DNA of 64,000 nt. Source: Spirochaeta lutea (GTDB lineage: Bacteria; Spirochaetota; Spirochaetia; DSM-27196; Salinispiraceae). Positions 43,001 to 53,796 of the stretch are shown here, piece after piece (the stretch's first letter is position 1; each line of letters opens with the position of its first letter). The translations under genes were made by a program, and so were the position numbers. The notes beneath the pieces are model-generated. The model saw only the letters and a program-made list of their open reading frames with translations, was not told where the DNA came from and ran no database searches. The DNA lies in contig NZ_JNUP01000069.1 of assembly GCF_000758165.1 (NCBI RefSeq), positions 1-64,000 of the forward strand, written 5' to 3'.

Positions 43001-44173
43001 CTAATCTCGTTGGTAAAGGTCTCTGGTATAGACCTTCTCTTTAACATCCAAGAGTTCGTCCGCCATTCGGTTTGTTAGAATAATGTCACAGGTCTCTTTG
43101 AAGGCTTTTAGATCATGGAGAACAGGGGAGCGAAAAAACTCTTGCTCCGTGAATGCCGGCTCGTACACTACTATCGGAATTCCTTTGGCCTTTATCCGTT
43201 TCATTATTCCCTGTACGGCTGACTCTCTAAAGTTGTCTGAATTGGTCTTCATTGTCAGGCGGTAAATACCGACGGTCTTCGGGTTTCTTGCTAAAATACG
43301 TTCAGCAATATAGTCCTTCCGGGTCTGGTTGGCATCTACAATGGCCTTTATTATGTTGTTCGGGACCCGATTGTAGTTGGCTAAAAGCTGCTTTGTATCC
43401 TTTGGTAGACAGTAACCGCCGTACCCGAAACTCGGGTTATTATAAAAATCGCCAATACGAGGATCAAGGCAGACCCCCTGGATAATTTGCTTCGTATTCA
43501 GACCATGGCTTTCCGCGTAACTGTCTAATTCATTAAAATATGCCACCCGCATAGCCAAATACGTATTGGCAAAAAGCTTTATTGCCTCAGCCTCAGTTGA
43601 GTCAGTAAAGAGCACCGGCACATCTTCTGTTAACGCACCCTGCCTGAGTAGCTCTGCAAATTGGCGAGCCTTGACAGACCGATCCCCCACCACAATTCGA
43701 GATGGATGCAGATTATCGTACAAGGCCTTCCCCTCCCTCAAGAATTCTGGGGAAAAAATAATGTTCCTTGTACCAAAGCGCTCCCGCATCTGAGCCGTGA
43801 ATCCAACCGGTACAGTGGATTTTATGACCAAGGTTGCATGGGGGTTCACGCGAAGAACATCCTCAATCACCGACTCAACGGTTGTAGTATCAAAAAAATT
43901 ATTCTTCGGGTCGTAGTTCGTCGGCGTGGCAATAATAACAATGTCGGATGCTTTATAGGCTTGCTGCTTATCCGTGGTTGCATTTAGGTGCAACCCCCTA
44001 TTCTGCAGGTAGTCAGCCAGCTCCGGATCTATAATGGGTGACTGGCCGCAGTTTACCATATCTACCCTAGTTGGATCGATGTCCAGGGCTATAACATGGT
44101 TGTGTTTTGACAACACCGCTGCATTGGACAATCCAACATATCCAAGACCTACCACCGTAATGGGTAATGACAT
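43001..44173 (-). CDS. ugd: UDP-glucose 6-dehydrogenase
   Basis: A 390-residue enzyme of the short E. coli Ugd type: [17 protein letters not shown] (NAD loop), [16 protein letters not shown], and the catalytic Cys in [18 protein letters not shown] preceded by [17 protein letters not shown]. It oxidises UDP-glucose to UDP-glucuronate, supplying acidic residues for the polymer. Its ribosome site GAGG sits in the 3' arm of a 7-bp hairpin immediately upstream, so translation could be gated. Confidence 0.94.
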   Translation of the reverse strand: MSLPITVVGLGYVGLSNAAVLSKHNHVIALDIDPTRVDMVNCGQSPIIDPELADYLQNRGLHLNATTDKQQAYKASDIVIIATPTNYDPKNNFFDTTTVESVIEDVLRVNPHATLVIKSTVPVGFTAQMRERFGTRNIIFSPEFLREGKALYDNLHPSRIVVGDRSVKARQFAELLRQGALTEDVPVLFTDSTEAEAIKLFANTYLAMRVAYFNELDSYAESHGLNTKQIIQGVCLDPRIGDFYNNPSFGYGGYCLPKDTKQLLANYNRVPNNIIKAIVDANQTRKDYIAERILARNPKTVGIYRLTMKTNSDNFRESAVQGIMKRIKAKGIPIVVYEPAFTEQEFFRSPVLHDLKAFKETCDIILTNRMADELLDVKEKVYTRDLYQRD

Positions 44174-44177
44174 CGTG

Positions 44178-44196
44178 ACCTCGCTAAAGGCGAGGT
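44178..44196 (-). promoter_or_regulatory. Hairpin sequestering the ugd ribosome binding site
   Basis: On the minus strand ACCTCGC, loop CTTTA, GCGAGGT. The 3' arm contains the GAGG Shine-Dalgarno, 5 nt before ATG 44173. A folded leader would hide the site. Confidence 0.55.
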
Positions 44197-44317
44197 TAGT
44201 TGCCGCATTTTAAAAGTTCTTTTTCATTTAATGAGAATTTAATTAGTCCAAATCAGTTACGAGCTATATGAGCATTGAGAGACAGGTTGACAGATTTTTA
44301 CCGGCTCTCAACTTAAC

Positions 44318-45370
44318 TCAAGGCTGCCCTAAATAATTTTCGTACAGCCTCGGTAATCCCTGTTCTAGGGATGTAGAATACTTCCAGCCTAATTGATTCA
44401 ATTTACTAACATCGGTGAGTTTTTGATACGTCCCATCTGGTAAATCAGGATTGAATCTTAAGTCTCCTGGAAAACCAACAACTTCACGAAGGAGTTCGGC
44501 AAGATCTCGAATGCTTATATCTATGCCAGTGCCAATATTTATATGGGTATTCCGTATCTCCCTCGTCTTGTCTTTAATTAGATCCGAGAAATCTTGATGC
44601 TCCATAATAAACACACATGCATCAGCCATGTCTTCACTCCAAAGGAACTCACGGCGTGGTTTTCCACTACCCCAGATTTCCACAACGTCTTTAGAAACAC
44701 CGAACCTATCCAGTATAGGCACTGCATCCTCAAAGGAAGAAACACCCAAATCTTTGACAATACCTTCAAAGTCCTCGTGATGAAGCAGTTTCGCAAGGTG
44801 TAATTTTCTTAAAAGTGCGGGTAATACATGAGATTTTTCTAGATCAAAATTATCCCCAGGTCCATAAAGGTTCGTTGGCATCACCGATAAAAAATTTGTG
44901 CCATATTGTATATTATAACTCTCACAAAGCTTTATCCCGGCAATTTTCGCAATAGCATACGGCTCGTTGGTATACTCTAGTTCACCTGTTAGTAGGCAAC
45001 TCTCAGGCATAGGCTGAGGAGCTAGTCTGGGGTAGATACATGTGCTTCCTAAGAATAGCAATTTTTTAACCCCATGTACGTAACTCGAATGAATAACATT
45101 ATTTTGGATCATCAAGTTCGTATAGATAAAATCTCCCCGATAGGTATTATTTGCAACAATACCTCCTACCTTCGCAGCAGCAAGAAATACGTATTCTGGT
45201 TTCTGCTGTAAAAAGAATTCGTCAACAGCCGCCTGATTAGTCAATTCTAATTCGGCATGAGTCCGCGTAATGATATTATTATACCCTTTGGCGAGTAAAT
45301 TCTTATGTATGGCGCTGCCTACTAATCCTCTATGACCAGCCAAAAAAATCTTTGATTCTTGATTCATCAT
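44318..45370 (-). CDS. fcl: GDP-L-fucose synthase
   Basis: A 350-residue SDR epimerase/reductase: [37 protein letters not shown], and the catalytic [15 protein letters not shown]. It turns GDP-4-keto-6-deoxymannose into GDP-L-fucose. Slightly longer than the usual 310-320, with an insert around 190-215. Start overlaps gmd by 4 nt. Confidence 0.95.
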   Translation of the reverse strand: MMNQESKIFLAGHRGLVGSAIHKNLLAKGYNNIITRTHAELELTNQAAVDEFFLQQKPEYVFLAAAKVGGIVANNTYRGDFIYTNLMIQNNVIHSSYVHGVKKLLFLGSTCIYPRLAPQPMPESCLLTGELEYTNEPYAIAKIAGIKLCESYNIQYGTNFLSVMPTNLYGPGDNFDLEKSHVLPALLRKLHLAKLLHHEDFEGIVKDLGVSSFEDAVPILDRFGVSKDVVEIWGSGKPRREFLWSEDMADACVFIMEHQDFSDLIKDKTREIRNTHINIGTGIDISIRDLAELLREVVGFPGDLRFNPDLPDGTYQKLTDVSKLNQLGWKYSTSLEQGLPRLYENYLGQP

Positions 45371-46494
45371 TCGAAGTACCTAAAGATTTGATGGCCCGCT
45401 TCAATTAAATATTTATCTTTTTTCATTAGAGCCACATCTCCTTCCATCATATCCTTTACAAGCTCATCAAGAGTATACCTAGGAACCCATCCAAGCTTTT
45501 CTTTTGCCTTTGTTGGATCCCCAATAAGAATATCTACCTCAGTCGGCCGGAAATACCTTGGGTCTACCCGCACTACTTCTTGGCCTACCGTTAATTTGCA
45601 TTCCAACTCGGGATCTGTAGGATTCACTTTAGAAACGACACCAACCTCATCTACCCCGCTGCCTTTGAATTCCAAGGATACACCAACATGAGCGAAGGCC
45701 ATTCTCACAAAATCACGAACCGATGTTGTTACTCCGGTTGCAATAACCCAATCCTCCGGGATATCTGCCTGAAGGATTAACCACATCATTTCTACATAAT
45801 CTTTTGCATGTCCCCAATCACGTTTTGAATCAAGATTCCCGAGGAAGAGACAATCTTGTAATCCTAGAATTATTTTCGCTGCTGCACGAGTTATTTTTCT
45901 GGTAACAAACGTTTCGCCTCTGATGGGACTTTCATGATTGAACAATATTCCATTACAGGCAAATAGATTATACGCTTCTCTGTAGTTAACCGTAATCCAA
46001 TAGGCATACATTTTTGCTACCGCGTAGGGACTTCGAGGGTAAAAAGGAGTAGTTTCTTTCTGCGGAATCTCTTGAACCTTCCCAAACAGTTCACTAGTAC
46101 TTGCCTGATAGACCCTTGTTTTCTCTGAAAGGCCGAGAAGTCGCACCGCCTCAAGCACACGCAAGGTACCAATCCCGTCTGCATTGGCTGTATATTCAGG
46201 AGTTTCAAAACTTACTTGAACATGGCTCATCGCAGCCAAATTGTAGATTTCATCAGGTTGGATTTCTTGTATAAGCCGGGTCAGATTCATACTATCGGTC
46301 ATATCACCATAATGAAGTTTTAATCGGACATCAGATTCATGAGGATCTTGGTATAAATGGTCAATTCGATCCGTATTAAACAAGGACGATCGACGCTTCA
46401 GTCCATGTACTTCGTAGCCTTTATTCAAAAGAAATTCCGTTAAATATGCTCCATCCTGACCAGTTATGCCTGTAATGAGTGCTTTTTTCGCCAT
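45367..46494 (-). CDS. gmd: GDP-mannose 4,6-dehydratase
   Basis: A 375-residue extended SDR of the usual length: [45 protein letters not shown] and [12 protein letters not shown] (YxxxK), then [17 protein letters not shown]. First committed step to GDP-L-fucose. Good AAGGAG site before the ATG. Confidence 0.96.
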   Translation of the reverse strand: MAKKALITGITGQDGAYLTEFLLNKGYEVHGLKRRSSLFNTDRIDHLYQDPHESDVRLKLHYGDMTDSMNLTRLIQEIQPDEIYNLAAMSHVQVSFETPEYTANADGIGTLRVLEAVRLLGLSEKTRVYQASTSELFGKVQEIPQKETTPFYPRSPYAVAKMYAYWITVNYREAYNLFACNGILFNHESPIRGETFVTRKITRAAAKIILGLQDCLFLGNLDSKRDWGHAKDYVEMMWLILQADIPEDWVIATGVTTSVRDFVRMAFAHVGVSLEFKGSGVDEVGVVSKVNPTDPELECKLTVGQEVVRVDPRYFRPTEVDILIGDPTKAKEKLGWVPRYTLDELVKDMMEGDVALMKKDKYLIEAGHQIFRYFE

Positions 46495-46546
46495 CCCTTG
46501 GTCTTCTCCTTAATTCAATCCATTAGTCTTGTTCATAACCAAATTA

Positions 46547-47293
46547 TTAAACAAAAAATTGAGATATTTTCCTTAGAGGTTTCAAAATAGTCGTATACCA
46601 TTTTGGCCTTATCCCGTTAACTACCCAACTCTTCTTGTCATTACTATTCGCAAGCAATCGGTTTCCTAAATTCGCATTACTCGCCCCACCTAACCTCATT
46701 TTTACACACATCCTGGATAGGTAGACCGCAGGCACTTTATTCACATGCAAAAACCTCAACATTAATTCGTAGTCGGCTGAAGAACCAAGATCGAGTCTGA
46801 AGCTTCCGTATTTTAAAAAAATACTTTTTTTTGCAAAGAACGCCGGGTGAGGAGGCATCCATCCACGGACAAAACTTCCGGGTTTATATTCTCCAGCTCT
46901 CCACTTTCTCTTTACTCGGTTGGTGTGCACTGGATCGACGAACTCAATATCACCGTAAACCACATCGCTATTTGTCCTCTTAAACAACAAGTCCACGTCG
47001 CTAAGAACCTTTGAATCATAGTACATATCGTCTGCATTTAAGAATCCAATTGCGTCACCTGAAGCAATCCCAATTCCCTTATTCATTGCATCATATATTC
47101 CACGATCAGGCTCAGACACTACATGAGAGACTACAGGTCCAAAGCTATCTATCACCTGTAATGTGGTATCCTGGGAGGCACCATCAATAATAATATATTC
47201 AATATTCCGGTGGTCCTGCTCTTTTATTGATTGTATGGTATCAGCAATTGTCTGCTCATTATTAAATGATACAGTTATGACACTAATTTTCAC
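46547..47293 (-). CDS. Family 2 glycosyltransferase (colanic-acid type)
   Basis: A 248-residue GT-A: ISVITVSFNNEQTIADTIQSI, EYIIIDGASQDTTLQVI, the DxD-like FLNADDMYY, and WMPPHPAFFAKKSIFLKYG, a pattern shared with colanic-acid and O-antigen GT2 enzymes, often neighbours of gmd-fcl. Transfers one sugar, unknown. The start overlaps the upstream GT4 gene by 11 nt. Confidence 0.9.
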   Translation of the reverse strand: MKISVITVSFNNEQTIADTIQSIKEQDHRNIEYIIIDGASQDTTLQVIDSFGPVVSHVVSEPDRGIYDAMNKGIGIASGDAIGFLNADDMYYDSKVLSDVDLLFKRTNSDVVYGDIEFVDPVHTNRVKRKWRAGEYKPGSFVRGWMPPHPAFFAKKSIFLKYGSFRLDLGSSADYELMLRFLHVNKVPAVYLSRMCVKMRLGGASNANLGNRLLANSNDKKSWVVNGIRPKWYTTILKPLRKISQFFV

Positions 47294-48437
47294 GGGGCCC
47301 CTGCTTTAGCACTACTTCATTATGATCATCAACAGGCATGATTTCATCAATGAGAGTAAAAAAGTTCTCAGAAAATTTTTCTTCAGTGAATTCTCTACGT
47401 GCATATTCCGAGTTCTTTATTGCGATTTGTAATAGCATTGTATTGTCAATTGAAAAAGATTTTACGATTTCTTCAAGCGTTCTCTGTATAGCTTGAATGG
47501 ACTTTTTAACTACTAAGTACCCGTTTTCTGGAGCACAGAAAACATCTGGTATCCCACCTTGATCTGTGGTAATAACAACATTACCAGTCGCATATGCCTC
47601 AAGAATGCTAACCGGTTGACCTTCATAACGGTAATATGTTGGTAAAATAAAAATATGCGATCCCTGCAACAACTCACGCTTACTCTCAGAAGCAACTATC
47701 CCATGATAGAAAATGCCACATGATTTCTGGAGAATATCAGACATCCATTCCTCACTGCCTTCATTCTCAAATGCACCTGCAATGTGCAACTCTAAAGACT
47801 CGCGTGTATGTTCACTCAAACTAAGAAACGCCTTGACTATTTCTCGATAACCCTTTTCTTCTAGGAGATTCGATAAAAATAAAACCTTCAGCTTCTCGCT
47901 AGTATGGAATTTTCTTTCAATACCCTGAAGGGGCATAAACAAGTCTTCAGAAACGAAGTTTGGTATGGAAACGAAGTAATCTTTTCTCTCAATAAATGGA
48001 TAATTGGACTGCAAGGAATCGCTTAATATAATAATTTTTTTCACTTTTTTTAGATAAACTCGTTTATTAAATTCAGCCAAGATTTTATGCGAACGAAATA
48101 CCGTCTCGTATATCCCTCCTCCATGCAGATGTAAAACAACCGGTGCTCTTGCGAATATCATGATTAAAAGGTCCTTGAGATTTCCTAAAAGCGACTGAGA
48201 GACTGTCAGGTAAACAATATCAACCGTGCCAAGACGAATTGAGTCCCGAACTACTTCTAGGACCTGTAATAGTCGCTTCACCCGTGCTTTACCTTGTTCA
48301 AAGTTCCCTTTTGTAAAATCAATTGGAACCATTGAGAACTTCCGACCTAAGCAATGGAAGAGCTGTTTAGATATAAGAGATTGCCCTGTTACCGGAGGAG
48401 GGAATGGTGCAATAAATAAAATTTTTTTTTGTTTCAT
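47283..48437 (-). CDS. Family 4 glycosyltransferase
   Basis: A 384-residue GT-B: FIAPFPPPVTGQSLISKQLF at the N-terminus, KLKVLFLSNLLEEKGYREIVKAF in the hinge, and a clear EX7E donor motif in YEGQPVSILEAYATGNVVI. Member of the overlapping run 46547-50862; substrate unknown. Confidence 0.9.
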   Translation of the reverse strand: MKQKKILFIAPFPPPVTGQSLISKQLFHCLGRKFSMVPIDFTKGNFEQGKARVKRLLQVLEVVRDSIRLGTVDIVYLTVSQSLLGNLKDLLIMIFARAPVVLHLHGGGIYETVFRSHKILAEFNKRVYLKKVKKIIILSDSLQSNYPFIERKDYFVSIPNFVSEDLFMPLQGIERKFHTSEKLKVLFLSNLLEEKGYREIVKAFLSLSEHTRESLELHIAGAFENEGSEEWMSDILQKSCGIFYHGIVASESKRELLQGSHIFILPTYYRYEGQPVSILEAYATGNVVITTDQGGIPDVFCAPENGYLVVKKSIQAIQRTLEEIVKSFSIDNTMLLQIAIKNSEYARREFTEEKFSENFFTLIDEIMPVDDHNEVVLKQGPREN

Positions 48438-49732
48438 AGTACATCACTTCTGTTCTGTAGTTTAGTATTAGAATTAATCTCAGGCTTACAGATAAACAGT
48501 ACGAGAAAAATATAAAAAGTATAAAAAGTATAACTATCAAATTGAATGTATAACCAAAAAGTGGTTAGAATTACCAGTAATGGGACCCGTTGCTGAACGG
48601 ATTTAAACGCAATATACACCCCGCCGATCATAACTGGAAAGAACCCAATTTCACCAATCAATCGGAACGGCATGCTAAAGATACTATCTACCGGCGCAGT
48701 CTTAAGCCCCATCACTTCTTTAAGATACAAACTATCGTACTCAGCATACGCACCCTCCCATCCCTCCCGTAGTGGGATGTAGATATTCCCCAATCCTGAT
48801 CCGAATAGGAACAGCAAAGGATCTTCAAATAATCCCTTAACTGTTGCATTAATCCTAAAAAAGCGTGATGCTAAAGATCCATCACTGTATATCCCAGCGG
48901 ATACAATATTTGCAAGTCTTGGAATTTTTTCCAGGACCGGTTCGAATAATAGAAACCAACCCAATACTCCTAGCAGAATTACCAATGTGGAAAGTATTGA
49001 TTTTTTCAAAGATTTTTGAGGCATGAATGCAGTAATAAATAGATAAATTGTTATAAAAACAACTGAATCTAGAAGCAGACGCATGGAAGAAAAAGTAATT
49101 GTACCTAGGAGAACCATGGTTCCCATGAGCCAGCGCACTTTTGTTTTTGCTAATTCATTTTTTAATGCAGAATAAACAATAAAAAGAACCCCATATACAT
49201 GCATGCTAATAAACGAAGGTTCGGTAAACGTAAACCCCATACGGGGAGTGTATCGTTTTTCAATAAATATAAATATTGACTTGAATAGGTTAATATCAAG
49301 GAAATGTACAAAAAGCTTTATAACACCGTAGATTATAGAAATGGTATATGCAAAAATTAACGTTTCTACATCTTCTTCCAGTGATCTGCCATCAATAATA
49401 TACCGGAAATAGAATAGTAAAAAAACTGAAAAACCAAGTACAATCGTAAACAAGCTTGAAATATAATTTCCAATCTGTATAGGATAAAAGACAACCGGAA
49501 TACTCACTAGAGCAATAAACCCGAGAAGTACAGCATATTGTCTCAATAACACTACTCGTTCGATTCTAATGCCTAGTGCTAAACGTAGGATCACCCAAAC
49601 TGCAGCCAACATGGGCGTGATCGTCGCCCACCCGGCACTAGGTGCAAAAAAAAGATTATCAAATGGTATTGTGAATAAGATCAATCGATAGAATTGATCC
49701 AAAAAATCTGGTTTTTTCGATATGTTATTCAT
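48434..49732 (-). CDS. O-antigen/EPS polymerase, Wzy-like (second)
   Basis: A 432-residue membrane protein with about 11 hydrophobic segments and a main periplasmic loop around 280-350 (GSGLGNIYIPLREGWEGAYAEYDSLYLKEVMG). Topology and position among glycosyltransferases fit Wzy. Overlaps the next gene by 4 nt. Unrelated by eye to the Wzy-like gene at 37540. Confidence 0.75.
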   Translation of the reverse strand: MNNISKKPDFLDQFYRLILFTIPFDNLFFAPSAGWATITPMLAAVWVILRLALGIRIERVVLLRQYAVLLGFIALVSIPVVFYPIQIGNYISSLFTIVLGFSVFLLFYFRYIIDGRSLEEDVETLIFAYTISIIYGVIKLFVHFLDINLFKSIFIFIEKRYTPRMGFTFTEPSFISMHVYGVLFIVYSALKNELAKTKVRWLMGTMVLLGTITFSSMRLLLDSVVFITIYLFITAFMPQKSLKKSILSTLVILLGVLGWFLLFEPVLEKIPRLANIVSAGIYSDGSLASRFFRINATVKGLFEDPLLFLFGSGLGNIYIPLREGWEGAYAEYDSLYLKEVMGLKTAPVDSIFSMPFRLIGEIGFFPVMIGGVYIAFKSVQQRVPLLVILTTFWLYIQFDSYTFYTFYIFLVLFICKPEINSNTKLQNRSDVL

Positions 49733-49806
49733 TCAATCACTTTTTTACCAGAAAGCAGCCTTTACCATAATCACATTCCATCAGAAAAGTTCTTTTAAAG
49801 TTGATT

Positions 49807-50862
49807 TTATAATTGCGTCATAAATTTAAGTCTCTGGGATTCAACCACTGTGCTGTCTATCGACTCAATCTCATCACGACGAACTATATAGTTTTTCATT
49901 TTCTTAGCGAAAGATTTGATTTCCTGGATTGACTTTTGAGAAATACCCTTTGACAAGTCTATTTTTAATATGAAATTGGGTAGCTCTTTTAAAAAGGCAG
50001 TATCCTCATAACCGATTATCACGGGAAAACCCCTGGCTAAGTATTCTCGTACCTTAAGGGGACAAGCTTCTAACATATTTTCTCGAAACAATGCTAATGA
50101 ACCTATGGAAATATCACACTTAGCAAGAATATCATCATATTCAGTTCTGTATCCATAGTAGAATAGATTAGTAGTGCTCTCTCCTTCCGAACCCACAATA
50201 TGAAAGTCATATTCAGGTAGGCGCTCGGCGAGACCTACAATCAAGTCAACACCATGCCAGCTTTGATTGGGAGACCCAATGAAGAAAAAACCAATTCTTC
50301 TATCAACATCGACCTTTTTAATTTGTAATTGAATAGATAAGTCTGCTGAATTTGGAATCGCAATAGTATTGTGATGGAGTTTTGCAGCTCTCACTCTTAA
50401 CTCGTTAGTGACAGTAATCAGTCCATCCGCTAGCTGAAGTTGAAAATTTCTTGTCATCGCATTAGCAACAAGACTTAATAAGTTTTTTACATTAGGGTTT
50501 TTTCTTAAAACAAGTTTTTGTTCTTTAATCTCGTCGGAGTTTATCTCAATCACAGTTTTATAAGCTCTAAGCAAAACAAGAGTATTTCTGCAAAACGGTA
50601 CGTATCTTAAATAAAGTCGGTCAGGATCGAACTCTTCAACAGCACGGTTCAATTCATGGTATATTCCAAACTTAGATTTGAGTAAACCACCCTTAGGAAC
50701 ACATATTTCTGAGGAGATATAATTCTTGGGTACGTGCTCAGAAACTACAAATAATTTGACCTCATGCCCAAACCGCTGCCATTGTTGTACTTGCATGAAG
50801 ACTTTTTTCGTGACACCATCATTTTTGCTGATATCATGATATAAGAAATAACCAATTCTCAA
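49807..50862 (-). CDS. Glycosyltransferase (GT-B), paralogue of the 38813 gene
   Basis: A 351-residue protein sharing with 38813: MRIGYFLYHDISKNDGVTKKV, FFFIGSPNQSWHGVDLIVGLAERL and FRENMLEACPLKVREYLARGFPVIIGY. Less AT-rich than the cassette copy. TTG start overlapping the dehydrogenase stop by 4 nt. Sugar specificity unknown. Confidence 0.8.
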   Translation of the reverse strand: MRIGYFLYHDISKNDGVTKKVFMQVQQWQRFGHEVKLFVVSEHVPKNYISSEICVPKGGLLKSKFGIYHELNRAVEEFDPDRLYLRYVPFCRNTLVLLRAYKTVIEINSDEIKEQKLVLRKNPNVKNLLSLVANAMTRNFQLQLADGLITVTNELRVRAAKLHHNTIAIPNSADLSIQLQIKKVDVDRRIGFFFIGSPNQSWHGVDLIVGLAERLPEYDFHIVGSEGESTTNLFYYGYRTEYDDILAKCDISIGSLALFRENMLEACPLKVREYLARGFPVIIGYEDTAFLKELPNFILKIDLSKGISQKSIQEIKSFAKKMKNYIVRRDEIESIDSTVVESQRLKFMTQL

Positions 50863-52166
50863 AGTTTATAAATCCTGTCTGTACCGTCTTCATACACATT
50901 TTGCAAGTCAACAATTAATTTAGCTTGTTCACGTACCGTTTCGAAGTCCACACTGCTATGTTTCGTTGTGATTACAACACAATCATATATTGAAACATCA
51001 TCCAACGCTGGCTTACTAGTGTACTGGGTTCCATCCTCCGTGACAGCCTCGTACACATGTGGGTCAAAGAACTCTACAAGACCTCCCTTATTTGCTACTT
51101 CCTGCATAATTTTTAAAGCAGGGCTTTCACGTTCATCAGCAATGTTTGGCTTATAAGCCACACCCACGAAAAGAATACGGGATCCATTCACTGATTTTTT
51201 CTGCCGGTTAAGCGCCGAGGTAATCTTTATAGTCATCCTATGGGGCATGAGCATATCAATATGTCCGGCAGTATGGATCATGGTTAAATCAAAATCGAAT
51301 TTTTTAGCAATGTACTCCAGGTAAAATGGATCCAAAGGAATACAGTGCCCACCGATACCGGGACCTGGATAGAAGGCTTGAAACCCGTAGGGCTTTGTTT
51401 TAGCTGCATCAATAACCTCCCAGATATTAATCCCCATTTTACCGCTCAATAATGCAAGCTCATTTATCAAGCTTATATTTACCAATCTATAGGTGTTTTC
51501 GAGTATTTTCACCATTTCGGCGACTTTGGGGCTACTAACAGGAAAAACCTGATTTATAGCCTTCTTGTACAAGGCCATACCGATTTCCTGCCCCTCTGCC
51601 GTCATAGCTCCCAGCACTTTTGGTGTGTTCTCAGTTTTAAAGGTAGTATTTCCTGGATCGACACGCTCTGGACTATATGCAAGCCAAAAATCAGTTCCAT
51701 GGGTTAATCCCGATTCACGTTCGATAATGGGGAGCATAAAATCTTCCGTCGTAGTTGGATAGGTTGTACTCTCTAAGGCAATGAAGGTTCCTTTTTTCAT
51801 ATTACGCCCAATTTCTTCACAAGCCCCTTCAATATACCGCATATCAGGTTTACGGAATCTGTCTAACGGGGTGGGCACACAAATAAATATTGCATCACAC
51901 TCATTAAGACGGCTGAAATCCGTTGTAGCAGAGAAGGTTTTATTCTGAACGACTAGGAGAAGATCCTCGTCGGTCACGTCCGAAATATAATTTCGGCCTG
52001 CCGCAGCATCTTGGGCTTTTTTTACCGATTTTTCAAAACCTAGAACTTCAATACCCTTTTTAGCGAAGGTTACCGCTAATGGTAGACCAACATACCCTAA
52101 GCCGAGAACTCCGATTTTAACTGAATTGTTGGCTATCTTTGTTAAAAATCCTTCATGTGTTGACAT
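50859..52166 (-). CDS. wbpA: UDP-GlcNAc 6-dehydrogenase (WbpA-like)
   Basis: A 435-residue nucleotide-sugar dehydrogenase: GVLGLGYVGLPLAVTFAKKG, ICVPTPLDRFRKPDM, SPERVDPGN, and the catalytic Cys in GPGIGGHCIPLDPFYL. This subfamily (WbpA/WecC) acts on UDP-GlcNAc or UDP-ManNAc; WbpA is inferred because all four partner genes follow. It gives UDP-GlcNAcA for the WbpB/E step. Start overlaps the epimerase stop by 1 nt. Confidence 0.88.
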   Translation of the reverse strand: MSTHEGFLTKIANNSVKIGVLGLGYVGLPLAVTFAKKGIEVLGFEKSVKKAQDAAAGRNYISDVTDEDLLLVVQNKTFSATTDFSRLNECDAIFICVPTPLDRFRKPDMRYIEGACEEIGRNMKKGTFIALESTTYPTTTEDFMLPIIERESGLTHGTDFWLAYSPERVDPGNTTFKTENTPKVLGAMTAEGQEIGMALYKKAINQVFPVSSPKVAEMVKILENTYRLVNISLINELALLSGKMGINIWEVIDAAKTKPYGFQAFYPGPGIGGHCIPLDPFYLEYIAKKFDFDLTMIHTAGHIDMLMPHRMTIKITSALNRQKKSVNGSRILFVGVAYKPNIADERESPALKIMQEVANKGGLVEFFDPHVYEAVTEDGTQYTSKPALDDVSIYDCVVITTKHSSVDFETVREQAKLIVDLQNVYEDGTDRIYKL

Positions 52167-53221
52167 TAAATTGCTCCTTTAAGAACAGAAAGTATTTCAT
52201 CGGCAGCATTTCCACTTCCGTAGAGTTCATTATATGGATGTTTATCAGATAAAGATTTAATCGCACCTAGTATCCGATTTTTTTCAGAACCAACCAGGAC
52301 ATTCCAACCCGCATCTACCGTCTCTACCCATTCGGTTTGGTCGCGCAAGGTAATACAAGGCTTTTTAAAAAAGTATGCTTCCTTCTGCACGCCACCTGAG
52401 TCAGTAATTATTCCCATACATTTTTCCTCAAGTGCAATCATTTCAAAAAAACTAACCGGAGGTACAGTAATTATGTTTGATGTGAACTCTAACCCTTGTT
52501 GTTCCAATACCTTTTTTGTTCTCGGATGTAAGGGCAACACACCATTGATCTGTGATTCATTCAGAGCTTCTACAATATTACGAAGGCGCACAGGATCATC
52601 GGTATTCTCTGCCCGGTGAAGAGTGATTAAAAAGAACTCCCCCGGCAGGGAAAAGGGCAGGTTTACGGTAAATTGCCGATAGTACAATGAAGCATCAAGC
52701 ATGATATCTCCGGTTTTATACACACCCTTACTGATCCCTTCTTCTTTTAAATTCGCTACTGCAGTATCCGTGGGACAAAACAAGAAATCCGAAATGTGGT
52801 CTGTAAGAATACGGTTTTGCTCTTCTGGCATGTTTTTATTAAAACTTCGTAATCCTGCCTCTACATGAACAACGGGTATGTGTAGCTTACTTGCAGCAAG
52901 AGCTCCTGCGATAGTAGAGTTTGTATCGCCATAGGTTAATAAACAATCAGGACACTCCTCTTTTAAAATTCCTTCAATTCCTTCCAGCATCCTTCCCGTC
53001 ATAGCTCCATGACTACCGGAGCCTATTTCCAGGTTTCTATGCGGTTTGGGAATTTTCATTTGATCAAAAAACACCTCAGACATATTTGCATCGTAATGTT
53101 GTCCTGTGTGTACAATAAGCTCTTCAAAAAAGTGTGCATATTTCTCTCTTATTTTCCGGCTGAGGACTGCGGCTTTTACAAATTGAGGGCGTGCGCCTAC
53201 TACCGTTATTATCTTCTTCAA
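52166..53221 (-). CDS. wbpI: UDP-GlcNAc 2-epimerase family (WbpI-like)
   Basis: A 351-residue epimerase: VVGARPQFVKAAVLSRKI, IVHTGQHYDANMSEVFF, LTYGDTNSTIAGALAA, VEAGLRSFN and ITDSGGVQKEAYFFKKPCITLRDQTEW. In this context it most likely epimerises UDP-GlcNAc3NAcA to UDP-ManNAc3NAcA; WecB activity (UDP-ManNAc) is the alternative. Starts with TTG, AAGGA 7 nt upstream. Confidence 0.9.
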   Translation of the reverse strand: MKKIITVVGARPQFVKAAVLSRKIREKYAHFFEELIVHTGQHYDANMSEVFFDQMKIPKPHRNLEIGSGSHGAMTGRMLEGIEGILKEECPDCLLTYGDTNSTIAGALAASKLHIPVVHVEAGLRSFNKNMPEEQNRILTDHISDFLFCPTDTAVANLKEEGISKGVYKTGDIMLDASLYYRQFTVNLPFSLPGEFFLITLHRAENTDDPVRLRNIVEALNESQINGVLPLHPRTKKVLEQQGLEFTSNIITVPPVSFFEMIALEEKCMGIITDSGGVQKEAYFFKKPCITLRDQTEWVETVDAGWNVLVGSEKNRILGAIKSLSDKHPYNELYGSGNAADEILSVLKGAI

Positions 53222-53796
53222 TGTTGTTCCTTCCCTTCTAACAATCCCTCCCGTTGGAGATATTCAGTACCACACGTCGGGCAAATCAGGTCGCTATTTA
53301 ATTTCTCTCCGCATTTGCACACCCAACCATTAGCCTTTGCTGGATTACCGTACACTAAGGCATGGGCGGGCACATCTTTAGTAACAACCGCACCGGCTCC
53401 TATGAAGCAATATTCTCCCAAGGTTACTCCGCACACGATTGTTGCATTAGCACCAATGGATGCGCCTTGTTTTACAACAGTCTTCTTATACTCCGCCTTC
53501 CGTTCAACGAAGGCTCTCGGGTTTATTACATTAGTAAATACACAGGACGGGCCGCAAAACACATCATCTTCAAGAACAACATCATCATAAATACTGACAT
53601 TGTTCTGAACCTTCACCCTATTGCCGATAATAGCCCGAGAACCAACATTCACATTCTGTCCCAGGGAGCAGTCTGAACCGATAACAGCATGTGGCATTAT
53701 ATGGGTAAAATGCCACACCTTTGTCCCCGGACCTATTCTTGCCCCCTCATCCACATAGGAGCTTTCGTGGACGAAGTAATTTTCTTCTTTAGCCAT
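53218..53796 (-). CDS. wbpD: WbpD-like sugar N-acetyltransferase
   Basis: A 192-residue left-handed beta-helix enzyme made of hexapeptide repeats (IGPGTKVWHFTHI, VFCGPSCVFTNVINPRA, IGANATIVCGVTLGEY), with a short C-terminal zinc-ribbon-like CGEKLNSDLICPTCG (four Cys). Length matches WbpD. It acetylates the 3-amino group of UDP-GlcNAc(3NH2)A. ATG 53796 (GAGAGG about 6 nt upstream) replaces the TTG at 53820; it overlaps the aminotransferase by 8 nt. Confidence 0.9.
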   Translation of the reverse strand: MAKEENYFVHESSYVDEGARIGPGTKVWHFTHIMPHAVIGSDCSLGQNVNVGSRAIIGNRVKVQNNVSIYDDVVLEDDVFCGPSCVFTNVINPRAFVERKAEYKKTVVKQGASIGANATIVCGVTLGEYCFIGAGAVVTKDVPAHALVYGNPAKANGWVCKCGEKLNSDLICPTCGTEYLQREGLLEGKEQH

